A stretch of DNA of 13,506 nucleotides, taken from positions 1 to 13,506 of the forward strand of contig UQAW01000090.1 in NCBI GenBank assembly GCA_900539175.1, given 5' to 3'. Both the position numbers and the translations under genes were made by a program. Positions 1 through 7,864 of the stretch are shown here, one piece after another (position 1 is the first letter of the stretch; every line of letters starts with the position of its first letter). The notes below the pieces were generated by a model. That model saw only the letters and a list, made by a program, of their open reading frames with translations. It did no database searches and had not been told where the DNA came from. The DNA comes from an uncultured Lachnospiraceae bacterium. GTDB lineage: Bacteria; Bacillota; Clostridia; Lachnospirales; Lachnospiraceae.

Positions 1-11
1 AAGTCATGCTT

Positions 12-29
12 TTTCATGCAAGCATGAAA
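12..29. promoter_or_regulatory. Inverted repeat upstream of the LysR gene, probable LysR-type operator
   Basis: The sequence TTTCATGC-AA-GCATGAAA is a perfect 8-bp inverted repeat around a 2-bp centre. It contains the T-N11-A arrangement typical of LysR-type binding boxes and lies about 65 bases before the start codon of the LysR gene. Autoregulation, or control of a divergent gene outside the window, is the natural reading, but only the palindrome itself is observed. A possible -35 (TTGACC, 41-46) lies between it and the gene; no convincing -10 was found. Confidence 0.4.
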
Positions 30-94
30 CGCATAACCTTTTGACCCTGGTATTATCATATTCATATTAGAATCAATTTCAGGAGAATCATCAA

Positions 95-973
95 ATGGAA
101 ACGAGAACTCTTAGATACTTTCTTGCAATTGCAAGAGAAGAAAATATGACAACTGCAGCAAACACACTGCATGTTTCACAATCTGCATTATCAAGACAGA
201 TGGCAGATTTAGAGAACGAACTTGGCAGACAATTATTTTTTAGAACCAACCGACAAACACTGCTCACCGAAGACGGCATGCGCCTCAGACAACGTGCGGA
301 GGAAATCATCGCTCTCATTGAAAAAACCGAAATGGAATTTGCATCATCCGAGGAAGAGATTGCTGGAGAGGTTCATATTGGGGCTGGAGAAACCAAAGCA
401 TTCAGTCTGATTGCTCAGGCGATGGAGAAAACGCAGGTAAAGTACCCAGGCATTACATTTTCCGTATACAGTGCAAATGCTCTGGATGTAACCGAACGCC
501 TGGAGCATGGTACTCTGGATTTTGGTCTTTTGTTTGAGCCGGTAAATAAAGAACGGTATCAGTATCTGGATATCCCCTATGAAGATACCGTTGGATTACT
601 GGTCGATCGCAAGAATCCAATGTCTCAAAAGGAATATATAACAGAAGACGATCTTCTTTCCATTCCGATTATTGTATCCTCAAGATTCAGTCCGGACACT
701 GTACTTTCTCATGTATCAAGAAAAAATAAGAATAGTCTGAATATACGCGGAACATATAATCTGATCTATAATGCCTCCCTTATGGTCGAGCAGGGAATCG
801 GTTCAGCTCTTGCCATCGAAAACCTTGTAAGTGTAACCGATAATGATCCCTTGGTCTTCATTCCGCTTATGCCGTCCGCGAAAATGCATACCATCTTCGC
901 ATGGAAAAAGTATCATATGCTTTCAAAAGCAGCTGAAGCATTTCTATTTGAATTGAAGCAATTGCTCAGCTAG
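95..973 (+). CDS. LysR family transcriptional regulator
   Basis: This is a 292-residue DNA-binding regulator of normal LysR length. Residues 1-60 form the winged helix-turn-helix (METRTLRYFLAIAREENMT, then AANTLHVSQSALSRQMADLE, the hallmark LysR recognition helix). Residues ~88-290 form the periplasmic-binding-protein-like effector domain, starting at GEVHIGAGETKAF. The start is set by AGGAGA eight bases upstream of ATG 95. The gene is convergent with the acetyltransferase gene that follows and lies outside the mobile element. The effector and target genes cannot be told from sequence. The divergent neighbour that LysR regulators usually control would lie to the left of the window. The palindrome at 12-29 suggests autoregulation. 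Confidence 0.93.
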   Translation: METRTLRYFLAIAREENMTTAANTLHVSQSALSRQMADLENELGRQLFFRTNRQTLLTEDGMRLRQRAEEIIALIEKTEMEFASSEEEIAGEVHIGAGETKAFSLIAQAMEKTQVKYPGITFSVYSANALDVTERLEHGTLDFGLLFEPVNKERYQYLDIPYEDTVGLLVDRKNPMSQKEYITEDDLLSIPIIVSSRFSPDTVLSHVSRKNKNSLNIRGTYNLIYNASLMVEQGIGSALAIENLVSVTDNDPLVFIPLMPSAKMHTIFAWKKYHMLSKAAEAFLFELKQLLS

Positions 974-1029
974 AATACCACAAAGTGGGGCGTACAGATT
1001 ATGGGAATGAGACAGTACACTAGAAGTCA

Positions 1030-1494
1030 TCATTCTGGCAATTCCATCTCATCATTCATTTTTATAAAACCATATTTTTCATACAGAGGGCGCCCCATAT
1101 CAGTTGCTTCCAAAGAAATGGCTGTAATCCCCTTGCTTTTTGTATCTTTAACCAGCATGTCTAATGTTTTATATGCAATTCCCTTTCTCCTGTACTTAGG
1201 ATTGGTATACATATTCATTATATATGCTTTTTTCCCACTTGGGTTATGATAAGTTGGCATTACTTGAAAAAAACTAACACCACCAGCACCAACAACTTGA
1301 TTTTCATCAAATACCAAATATGCAATATGCGTACCATCACAAAGTGCTTTTTTGTAATAGCCATAGGACTGTTTTCGCACTTCATCCATATTCGTATCAA
1401 TAGATAACTTATTCGCGGCTCTTAATACCTCTATTCTTGCTTCTGTTAATATATCTATATCTTCTATCGTTGCCTTTTTATATATCAAGTTCAT
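1030..1494 (-). CDS. GNAT family N-acetyltransferase
   Basis: A 154-residue protein predicted to transfer an acetyl group from acetyl-CoA to an amine. The family signature is YRRKGIAYKTLDML (about residues 101-114), the R-x-x-G-x-A acetyl-CoA pyrophosphate loop. It is preceded by the beta-strand region AYIMNMYTNPK and followed by LEATDMGRPLYEKYGF, the usual C-terminal GNAT motif. The start at 1494 is chosen because GAGG lies eight bases upstream. A longer reading from 1530 would run across the proposed attachment core and has no ribosome binding site. The substrate is unknown. It lies just outside the left end of the mobile element and on the same strand as the small gene and def beyond the right end, so it was probably the last gene of that cluster before insertion. 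Confidence 0.88.
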   Translation of the reverse strand: MNLIYKKATIEDIDILTEARIEVLRAANKLSIDTNMDEVRKQSYGYYKKALCDGTHIAYLVFDENQVVGAGGVSFFQVMPTYHNPSGKKAYIMNMYTNPKYRRKGIAYKTLDMLVKDTKSKGITAISLEATDMGRPLYEKYGFIKMNDEMELPE

Positions 1495-1509
1495 ATTGCA
1501 TTCCTCGCT

Positions 1510-1520
1510 AAATTTCGATT
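1510..1520. repeat. Left attachment core candidate (attL)
   Basis: AAATTTCGATT is identical to the sequence at 12639-12649. It sits 16 bases before the GNAT start codon, leaving that gene's ribosome binding site intact. It is short and AT-rich, so chance identity is possible. Support comes from its position outside the arm-type repeats and from the operon that joining the two copies would restore. Confidence 0.5.
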
Positions 1521-1617
1521 GAGATTTCACCTGTTTTAAGCGAGTTAATAACTGTTATATCTTGTTATTAAATTCTCCAAAAACCCTTGAAAACACTGGA
1601 TTTATCGCAGGTGAGCT

Positions 1618-1638
1618 TTCCCTTATTGTTTCCCTTGT
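1618..1638. repeat. Integrase arm-type repeat, left end, copy 1
   Basis: TTTCCCTTAT followed by TG and TTTCCCTTG. It closely matches 12519-12537 next to the integrase stop, in the same orientation. Paired CCCTT blocks near both ends of an element are typical of sites bound by the N-terminal domain of Tn916/lambda-class integrases; binding here is inferred. Confidence 0.55.
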
Positions 1639-1673
1639 GTTATATCGTCCCGTCAGTGTTTACGAACTCTGAT

Positions 1674-1693
1674 AAGGGCAAATACAAGGGCAA
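1674..1693. repeat. Integrase arm-type repeat, left end, copy 2
   Basis: AAGGGCAAATACAAGGGCAA matches AAGGGCAAAAACAAGGGAAA at 12549-12568 in 18 of 20 positions. It is also roughly the inverse of the CCCTT block at 1618-1638, so each element end carries an inverted pair. The whole gene-free stretch 1495-1805 holds only the attL core and these two repeats; no other signal was seen apart from weak promoter-like sequences. Confidence 0.55.
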
Positions 1694-1805
1694 GAAAAAT
1701 CTATAAAACAGTATAACACAAAATAAAAGTGACATGGTGAACTGATTGAAATGCTTCTGATTTTTGTAACTGATGATTGATTGAATGATAAGGAGATTCG
1801 ATACG

Positions 1806-2042
1806 ATGAGAACGATATTTGCAGAATACAACCCACAACGCAACAGTATTGATGTTTATACTTCTGCTGGCTATATGCTCCGCATTGACTGTTGGGAAGC
1901 AGAAAAAAATTTAAAGACTACACCCGGATCAGACTGTGCATTAAACGCATTTGCCATTGATGAACCACTTGAGTATGCAAGATTATGTCTTAATGGAAAT
2001 TTGCAGATGTGGATAGATGCGGAAGATTCTCTTGAAATCTAA
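1806..2042 (+). CDS. DUF6061-like small protein
   Basis: A 78-residue acidic protein beginning MRTIFAEYNPQRNSIDVYTSAGYMLRIDC. The pattern of an N-terminal beta-rich segment (ADFNP/AEYNP...NSIDV...L.IDC) followed by ...EPLEYARLCLNGNLQMWID matches the DUF6061 family as I remember it, which is widespread in clostridia and has no assigned function. The start at 1806 is chosen because AAGGAG lies ten bases upstream; an upstream in-frame ATG at 1785 would place that binding site inside the gene. It is the first gene inside the left end of the element and reads inward, alone on its strand here. No signal peptide or membrane segment is present, so it is probably cytoplasmic. Confidence 0.75.
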   Translation: MRTIFAEYNPQRNSIDVYTSAGYMLRIDCWEAEKNLKTTPGSDCALNAFAIDEPLEYARLCLNGNLQMWIDAEDSLEI

Positions 2043-2065
2043 AGATTCTTTGTAGTGTCACGATC

Positions 2066-2128
2066 GAGGGAGCACTTACCGCACTTGTTTACATTATAAA
2101 GCTCCAGTGGGTCTAAAGCTCCCTCTTT
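2066..2128 (+). terminator. Long-loop hairpin after the DUF6061 gene
   Basis: GAGGGAGC (2066-2073) pairs perfectly with GCTCCCTC (2118-2125), followed by TTT. The 44-base loop includes two copies of GCACTT and two copies of AAAGCTCC, so alternative pairings are possible. It lies 24 bases after the DUF6061 stop codon and could terminate that transcript. The short U-run and long loop make it weak as a standard terminator. Confidence 0.4.
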
Positions 2129-2160
2129 AAGATATCTAAAAATTTTACAATAGAATCTTA

Positions 2161-2198
2161 ATTAAAATAACGACGACCATCGTTCTCGATAGTCGCCG
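2161..2198 (-). terminator. Rho-independent terminator of the surface protein gene
   Basis: Read on the minus strand, a 12-bp stem (2187-2198 with 2171-2182, all positions paired if two G-U wobbles are allowed) closes an AGAA tetraloop. It is followed by a T-rich run (TTATTTTAATT). It begins 19 bases past the stop codon of the surface protein gene, the expected position. Confidence 0.75.
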
Positions 2199-2217
2199 CA
2201 TAAATTAACCTATTCTG

Positions 2218-4851
2218 TTATCTATTATACTGTTTCTTTCGATGTACCATCAGCGTACCAATAGTTACGCTTCCACTGACAAAAAGTATGATAAACCACA
2301 AAAACATATTGTTTGTATCGCCGGTTTTAGGACTTGTTGTTTCACTTGTATCCGGTTTGTTTACTTTTGATGAAGTGCTACCCGAATTATTACCAGTACT
2401 GTCAGTACTTGAAGTGATGCTTGCCGCCTTGATTTCAAACTCCGTGCTGCACTCGCCGTCGTTATAAACAATAGTCAGGGTATGCTTGCCGACAGAAAGA
2501 GTGCTGAGATAATCTTTTTTCAGTGTGATCACCGTAGAACCAGATACGGCAGTATATTTATCGGCTGCAACTAGCGTACCGTCCAACTTAACGCCGGTAA
2601 ACTTGGAGAAATCTCCGTTTGCAACAAATTTCAGCGTGTCGTCGCTGTTCTGCTTCCAAGAGCTATTTGCACCCTCAGTGATTTTATATTCAGGGGTTGT
2701 GCCGGATGCCTGTGGTGTCATGGTCAAATTTGTGTCAACCCACATCGTTGCATATCCGCCATTAGGATATTGTAACAGCGGGTCATAGTCGGTAATGTCA
2801 TAATCGTAATATTTACCATTTATTTTTAATTTTGTATCAGTTGTAAAACAATATCCTTCTTTTGCCTTGAAATAAATTCCATAAGTGTAAGTTTTACCGC
2901 TTTCAAATTCGGTAAATAAATCATCTGGATTGTTGTCGTTCCAAAAATCGGCTGAGTAATGGTATTTTTTACCTCCATCTGTACTCCAAAATTCAGATTG
3001 ATAAATATACGGAACATTCTCAGCTGTTTTTCCAGTGAATACAGGCTTATCTCCGACCTTAAAGCTGATTGTTGCATTATTTATTTCGACAATACTAATA
3101 TTTTGTAACTGAACAGTTTCAGGTTTTATTGTTCTTACAGCAACTACAAAAAGTCCTGTTCCAGTATTTGTTATATTTGCATTATTTACATTTGTGCCAT
3201 TCACCATTACTTTACTATTAGCTGCAAATGTATTTCCGTCTCTTGCTTTAAGAGAAAGACTATACATATAAGTTTTGCCATCCTCAAAGGTCGTTATTTT
3301 TTTGTCTTGTGCAAGTGCATTATTCTTGCTTTCATCAGAATACCAGTATTTTACTGGTATAGATTCACCGTTTACATTCGTTTCCATTTCTTCCCAATAT
3401 TCGTATTCTATATCATATTGTTCATCCCATGGATCACATTTGTAAGCAGTTGCTTTTGGAACATCTCCCGGCTCATAATTAAAGGTTACACCCTCAATAT
3501 CTACGTCACCAATGCTATTCTGAGAGCTTTCGTCAGTCGCTGTCACCTTTATGTCGTCAAACCAGAGGATTAACTGCTTTCTATCATCGGAGAGTGTGCC
3601 CGAAAACGCCGTTATAGTGGAGCCATCGCATATTACAGTGCATCCAACTCCGCTACCTTTGAATCCGTCATGGAAGTAGTAACCGTCTTTCGCTGTTAAT
3701 TTCACTCCATATCTGTAGGTTGCCCCTGCAACCGGCTTTTTGGGATTGGATTTTGCAATTATAGGGCCATCAATAGTCCACTGCATCCAAAACTCGTCCG
3801 TAAGCGTCATCTGGTTTGCACATTCCGAGTTAGGATTGACTTCTGCTGTAAATGCAATAGGCTGTGAAGCATCAAGATTTTTCCAAATATTGCCAATGTC
3901 AACCATGGTGATAGCCTCATCCACAGCATCTGGTTCCTGCACATTCAGGTCATAGGTGTAATTATATTTCTGATATTCGTGAACATCAAGAAATTCATGG
4001 AAAGTACCGGTCGCATCCGGATGCTCTCTGAAATACTGTTTTGCTGCGTCTAAATCCGTGCTAAACTTAACCGGGTCACCGGACGTGGGAGTGAAAGTAT
4101 AAAGGTGTGCACTTTCAAAATGGTCAAATTCCATCTGCCCGTTCCCGTCTCCGCGCGTAACAGTTCCACTGGCCTGATACGGTGTTTCGATCTCGGCCTG
4201 AAGGGCTGCAAGTTTGGCCTGCAATGTACCTACACCGCCTTCCAGAAACTCTTCGGAGCTTTTCGTAACCTGTTTGGTTTCAACCACTGCGCCATTGGAA
4301 TCCTTAACGGAGACATTGGCAGTTACGTTAACCTGTGTGTGATATGCATGCTGGTAAGACGTATCCTTTTTTACTCCTGAAGGAAGAAAATCATACTCTG
4401 CGGCATATGTCGAAACTTCCGCAGATGACTTTTCATTTGATTTATCAGACTTTTCCGTCTTATTTTCTGCATTAGCATCTACCGATGCTTTTTTAATTAC
4501 ACTGTTTGATGTATCTACTGATGCACTTTTTTTCTCTGCATCCAGTTGTTCTGATGGCTGTAGATCTTCTGCTTTGTCATTTTTACTTTCCGCAGAAGTA
4601 CCGGATACACCGTTGTCCGTAGCCTTGGTCTCATCTTTCGGCGCAGGCGTTACGGCTCCCATTTTAGTTTCCTCTGTTGCATTTTGCTGTTCCGTCAGCT
4701 GAGTTTCTTCTCCCACAGCGTTCTCACTTTTGGTCGGATCTGTATCTTCAGATGCAAATGCTGTTACAGGTACGATAGACAACAGCAGGCAGCCTGCAAG
4801 TAAAACAGCCAGCCACCTGACCTTTCCTTTCTTCTTTTTCTTCATAATCAT
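2218..4851 (-). CDS. Sortase-anchored surface protein with SPKTG sorting signal
   Basis: An 877-residue secreted, wall-anchored protein. Residues 1-34 are a signal peptide (lysine-rich start, hydrophobic WLAVLLAGCLLLSIVPVTAFA). Residues ~35-150 are a Thr/Ser/Glu/Lys-rich stalk-like segment. Three related beta-rich repeats follow at ~315-440, 448-575 and 582-712. Each carries a Y-x-Y-x-(I/V/L)-x-(F/L)-(K/T)-A-(K/R)-(D/E)-G core (YRYGVKLTAKDG, YMYSLSLKARDG, YTYGIYFKAKEG). An X2-like Ig-type domain spans ~719-808 (VGKHTLTIVYNDGECSTEFEI). Anchoring signals are SPKTG at 840-844, a membrane helix at ~849-869 and the basic tail HRKKQYNR. (S/P)PxTG motifs are known substrates of class B-type clostridial sortases; no sortase is in the window. 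GGAGG precedes two possible starts (4851 and 4845). The binding target is unknown; adhesion is inferred. The gene is divergent from the double-HTH regulator, its likely controller. Confidence 0.9.
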   Translation of the reverse strand: MIMKKKKKGKVRWLAVLLAGCLLLSIVPVTAFASEDTDPTKSENAVGEETQLTEQQNATEETKMGAVTPAPKDETKATDNGVSGTSAESKNDKAEDLQPSEQLDAEKKSASVDTSNSVIKKASVDANAENKTEKSDKSNEKSSAEVSTYAAEYDFLPSGVKKDTSYQHAYHTQVNVTANVSVKDSNGAVVETKQVTKSSEEFLEGGVGTLQAKLAALQAEIETPYQASGTVTRGDGNGQMEFDHFESAHLYTFTPTSGDPVKFSTDLDAAKQYFREHPDATGTFHEFLDVHEYQKYNYTYDLNVQEPDAVDEAITMVDIGNIWKNLDASQPIAFTAEVNPNSECANQMTLTDEFWMQWTIDGPIIAKSNPKKPVAGATYRYGVKLTAKDGYYFHDGFKGSGVGCTVICDGSTITAFSGTLSDDRKQLILWFDDIKVTATDESSQNSIGDVDIEGVTFNYEPGDVPKATAYKCDPWDEQYDIEYEYWEEMETNVNGESIPVKYWYSDESKNNALAQDKKITTFEDGKTYMYSLSLKARDGNTFAANSKVMVNGTNVNNANITNTGTGLFVVAVRTIKPETVQLQNISIVEINNATISFKVGDKPVFTGKTAENVPYIYQSEFWSTDGGKKYHYSADFWNDNNPDDLFTEFESGKTYTYGIYFKAKEGYCFTTDTKLKINGKYYDYDITDYDPLLQYPNGGYATMWVDTNLTMTPQASGTTPEYKITEGANSSWKQNSDDTLKFVANGDFSKFTGVKLDGTLVAADKYTAVSGSTVITLKKDYLSTLSVGKHTLTIVYNDGECSTEFEIKAASITSSTDSTGNNSGSTSSKVNKPDTSETTSPKTGDTNNMFLWFIILFVSGSVTIGTLMVHRKKQYNR

Positions 4852-4964
4852 TCATCCTCCATTCTTGCTTTTATCCATAGCTAAAACTATTTGTAACGCT
4901 TTCAATATACCATACATCCTGAGCTTTCCCCTTTTTCTTTCTCGATTGTCAGTGACATTTTGGA

Positions 4965-4982
4965 AATTGCAATATTGTAATT
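4965..4982. promoter_or_regulatory. Near-perfect palindrome in the divergent promoter region
   Basis: AATTGCAATATTGTAATT is an 18-bp palindrome with one mismatched pair. It overlaps the candidate -35 of the double-HTH regulator. Its AATTGCA half-site matches the palindromes beside the XRE regulator near 10343 and 10432. It may bind either regulator; this is inference. Confidence 0.45.
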
Positions 4983-5002
4983 CCCTGAAGATATTATATA
5001 CT
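4975..5002 (+). promoter_or_regulatory. Promoter of the double-HTH regulator gene
   Basis: TTGTAA (4975-4980), a 16-base spacer and TATACT (4997-5002) lie 44 bases before the start codon. The AAGGAG ribosome binding site follows at about 5030-5035. The overlap with the palindrome suggests autorepression. Confidence 0.5.
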
Positions 5003-5046
5003 ACAGAAAAAGGCACCTGTATCATTAGGAAGGAGAACGTATCTTT

Positions 5047-6774
5047 ATGGATTTTAAGAAATTATTAGATGACTACATGAAGCAGCTGGACTGTACTGCC
5101 AAAGATTTAGCGGAAAAATCCGGTCTTTCTGCCGCTACCATCAGCCGTTACAGATCCGGTGACCGTACCCCGGAAGATGGATCCGAAAATTTTGCCAGAC
5201 TTATAAATGGAATCGTTTCTATTGCCGAGAGTAAAGGAATCCCTGATATCTCAGAACAGTCTGTTTCTGACTCATTTTCTCCGTATGTAAGAAACAGCGT
5301 GGATATTGCCCATTTCCAGAAAAATTTTCATACACTGCTGACGGTTGTACCGATAAACATTTCCGACCTGGCACGTTTTCTGAACTTTGACCCATCCTAT
5401 ATTTCCCGTATCCGGAATGGGCAAAGGCAGCCAGCCAACCCTGCGGAGTTTGCCAGAAAGATCTCTGCTTTTGTTGCCAAACATTGTCAGACCGAAGAAC
5501 AGAAAGCTGTCATATCCAGCCTGCTCCATTGTCCGATGGAAGAATTGTCTAACTACACAGATTTTCAGGTTCGGCTGACAGACTGGCTGCTTGCCGGTGC
5601 AGGAGCTGTCAAAGACTCCATGACTGTTTTTTTAGAAAAGCTCGATGAGTTTAATCTGGATGAATATATCCATGTGATTCACTTTGACAAATTAAAAGTC
5701 CCTTCTGTTCCATTTCAGATCCCGACATCCAGAACCTATTGGGGCATCAGCGAGATGATGGAAAGCGAATTGGATTTTCTGAAAGCAACTGTGCTTTCCA
5801 AATCTACTGCTCCGGTGATCATGTACAGCGATATGCCAATAAAAGAAATGGCAAAAGATCCTGAATTCCCGAAAAAATGGATGTTCGGTATGGCTCTGAT
5901 GCTCAAGAAAGGATTGCACCTCTATCAGATTCATAATCTTGACCGTTCCTTTGATGAAATGATGCTGGGACTGGAAAGCTGGATTCCGATGTATATGACT
6001 GGACTAATCTCACCATACTATTTAAAAAATACGCAAAACAACACATTCCTGCACTTGTTAAAAGTTTCCGGTTCTGCTGCGCTTTCAGGCGAAGCAATTA
6101 CCGGATACCATGAAAATGGAAAATACTATCTGACAAAGTCCAGGCGGGAAGTGGAATACTATCAAAGGCGCGCAAATGAACTATTAAAAAATGCTGATTC
6201 TTTGATGGATATTTACCGCAGTGAACGGGAAGCTGAGCTGAACACTTTTTTGATCTCTGACACCAGAAAATCCGGCAAGCGCCGGGGCATCCGGTCCACA
6301 TTACCGTTATACACAATAAGTGAAGAACTTCTCGAACGGATTCTGATCCGGCACGGCATGGACAACAGCCAAAAACAGAGGATAAAAAAGCACGTGAAAG
6401 CGCAAAAGGAAAGAATTGTATCCATTCTTGCGTCTGAAACGCTTGAAGACGAAATCCCTGCTCTGACACCGGAAGAGTTCCGCAAAAATCCACCTGTTCT
6501 GGATCTTTCCGGGATTTTTTGTGAAACCAATCTTCCATACAGTGAAGAGGAATACAGGACGCACATGAGTGATACGCAGGTTTTTTCCCGAAAAAATTCT
6601 AATTACATATTGAGGATAAGTACAGCTCCTACTTTTCATAATCTGCAGATATTGATCCATGAGGGACAATGGGCTATGATATCAAAAGCAAAAGCACCAG
6701 CGATACATTTTGTTATCTACCATCCCAAGCTGCGCAATGCAATTGAAAACTTTATTCCGCCAATAGTGGAATAA
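5047..6774 (+). CDS. Large regulator with two helix-turn-helix domains
   Basis: A 575-residue protein with an XRE-like HTH at residues ~1-60 (TAKDLAEKSGLSAATISRYRSGDRTP, split here: TAKDLAEKSGLS then AATISRYRSGDRTP). A second, similar one lies at ~88-145 (ISDLARFLNFDPSYISRIRNG). About 400 residues of unrecognised alpha/beta sequence follow, including GMALMLKKGLHLYQIHNLDR and MLGLESWIPMYMTGLISPYYLK. I recall similar sequences in other clostridial XRE-type regulators of this size but know no assigned function. A typical phage repressor has one HTH and is a third of this size, so the C-terminal part is probably a sensor. The start is set by AAGGAG eleven bases upstream. There are no membrane segments. 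The gene is divergent from the surface protein gene with a shared 195-base region, pointing to control of that gene and itself. A shared hairpin separates its end from the convergent mob genes. Confidence 0.85.
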   Translation: MDFKKLLDDYMKQLDCTAKDLAEKSGLSAATISRYRSGDRTPEDGSENFARLINGIVSIAESKGIPDISEQSVSDSFSPYVRNSVDIAHFQKNFHTLLTVVPINISDLARFLNFDPSYISRIRNGQRQPANPAEFARKISAFVAKHCQTEEQKAVISSLLHCPMEELSNYTDFQVRLTDWLLAGAGAVKDSMTVFLEKLDEFNLDEYIHVIHFDKLKVPSVPFQIPTSRTYWGISEMMESELDFLKATVLSKSTAPVIMYSDMPIKEMAKDPEFPKKWMFGMALMLKKGLHLYQIHNLDRSFDEMMLGLESWIPMYMTGLISPYYLKNTQNNTFLHLLKVSGSAALSGEAITGYHENGKYYLTKSRREVEYYQRRANELLKNADSLMDIYRSEREAELNTFLISDTRKSGKRRGIRSTLPLYTISEELLERILIRHGMDNSQKQRIKKHVKAQKERIVSILASETLEDEIPALTPEEFRKNPPVLDLSGIFCETNLPYSEEEYRTHMSDTQVFSRKNSNYILRISTAPTFHNLQILIHEGQWAMISKAKAPAIHFVIYHPKLRNAIENFIPPIVE

Positions 6775-6858
6775 ATTGCTGAAAACATATATGGGATAAA
6801 CAGACAATACCGTATACTCATTTTTAACTTTCATAAACGCCTGAAACTATTGTAGTAA

Positions 6859-6891
6859 ATCGGACAGACTTTCATTTTTAGCTGTCCGATT
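6859..6891. terminator. Bidirectional hairpin between convergent genes
   Basis: AATCGGACAG (6859-6868) and CTGTCCGATT (6882-6891) form a perfect 10-bp stem with a 13-base loop. It is placed between the stop codons of the double-HTH regulator (+) and the DUF6040-like gene (-). Flanking T-runs are short on both strands, so it may act partly in each direction. Confidence 0.65.
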
Positions 6892-6895
6892 ATCT

Positions 6896-7864
6896 TTAAT
6901 AATATCCCCGTTCTTCCAACCAGTCTTTCACATAACATCGGATTCCAATATAGACCACATGCACCAGAAGTAACAGTGCAATGAGGTTTATCGGAAGAAC
7001 AGATTTTATCCATTCACCGAAATAGATCACGATAGCTGTACTCATTATTGCCATCATGATACTGATGATATCCCAGCAATATTTCCGGTAGATTTTTTCA
7101 ACCTGATAGCCAATCCCAACTATCAGTAATCCGGTTATTATAAATAAAATTCCCATAACAATAGCTACGATCAGCCAGTACATAAGCCCGGAAAGGATAC
7201 GGTTAGGTATTCCGCTGCTTAACTGTCCGAAAGAATCTGCACCTATGACAAACTCTCGAAACAAGCTTCCCATTCCTTTTCCTAACACACCGAAAAAGGT
7301 GATACAGTCGTTAAGGAAAACTGGCGAAAGAATAGCCGTAAACAGTGTTATTGTTATGCTGTACCATGCCAGTAGGAACAGGATACTTTCATAACCAGTT
7401 GTCATATTTTTATATTTCTTTTCCAGCTGACTTTTGCGGTTATCGCATTTTTCTTTTGCTTTCTGGTAAGCAGTGCGATCACATTTTTCACATTTCTCAT
7501 AAGGCACTTTTTTCTCAACAGCTACCTCTACCGTCTTTTGGTGTGTCTGTGCATAAAGTTTCTCCTGTTCTGCTTTTTCATACTTAAATTTCCATGCCAC
7601 GACTTCTGCGTCGGCTCTTTTCCTTCTGTCTGTCTCGTTGATCAATCGCTCCTCTGTTTGCCTTAATCTTGTCCGCAATGCTTCGATATTCTCGACTCTG
7701 TTTTCGCTGTTCAATTTCTCGTTCAAGGTCAGCGATTCGCTTAGCTGCTTGTTCAGTTCCAAAATTGTCTGGTCTTTCTGATCCAGTTCGTCCTGCATCT
7801 GTTCTGTCATCAGCAAAAGTTCTTCCACCTGCCCGACGTTCTCTAAGTCTTTGCATCCGTTCAT
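6896..7864 (-). CDS. Coiled-coil membrane protein of the mobilization module (DUF6040-like)
   Basis: A 322-residue protein. Residues ~10-115 are a coiled coil rich in Glu, Gln and Leu. A cysteine cluster (CEKCDRTAYQKAKEKC, ~125-140) follows. Then come four probable membrane helices at ~160-182, 224-252, 264-282 and 288-307. I match it, from memory, to the DUF6040 family found downstream of MobA/MobL relaxases; function unassigned. The ATG at 7864 is chosen over a TTG one codon earlier because GAGGGAG sits about five bases upstream. Its first 281 bases overlap the end of the relaxase gene in another frame. It starts 18 bases after the stop of the nested coiled-coil gene and shares its frame, so translation is probably coupled. 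Its position suggests it ties the relaxosome to the membrane or to a helper conjugation channel, as MobB does for RSF1010; that role is inference. Confidence 0.82.
   Translation of the reverse strand: MNGCKDLENVGQVEELLLMTEQMQDELDQKDQTILELNKQLSESLTLNEKLNSENRVENIEALRTRLRQTEERLINETDRRKRADAEVVAWKFKYEKAEQEKLYAQTHQKTVEVAVEKKVPYEKCEKCDRTAYQKAKEKCDNRKSQLEKKYKNMTTGYESILFLLAWYSITITLFTAILSPVFLNDCITFFGVLGKGMGSLFREFVIGADSFGQLSSGIPNRILSGLMYWLIVAIVMGILFIITGLLIVGIGYQVEKIYRKYCWDIISIMMAIMSTAIVIYFGEWIKSVLPINLIALLLLVHVVYIGIRCYVKDWLEERGYY

Noticed and set aside
1566..1581. TTAT-AAATTCT--AAA, partly matched at 12649-12664, as attachment core
   Set aside because: Interrupted by mismatches, AT-rich and lying nearer the left arm repeats than expected; weaker than the exact 11-bp repeat.
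1599..1606. GATTTATC, also at 12646-12653, as an alternative attachment core
   Set aside because: Only 8 bp and AT-rich; the 11-bp AAATTTCGATT match is longer and restores a tidier gene cluster. It cannot be excluded.
3307..3573. Plus-strand open frame of 88 codons inside the surface protein gene
   Set aside because: Hydrophobic Ile/Phe-rich translation is what the antisense of an Asn/Lys/Glu-rich gene gives; there is no start context.
6098..6669. Overlapping minus-strand open frames of 117-146 codons within the double-HTH regulator
   Set aside because: Cys/Phe/Arg/Ser-rich shadows without ribosome binding sites, domains or an operon partner.
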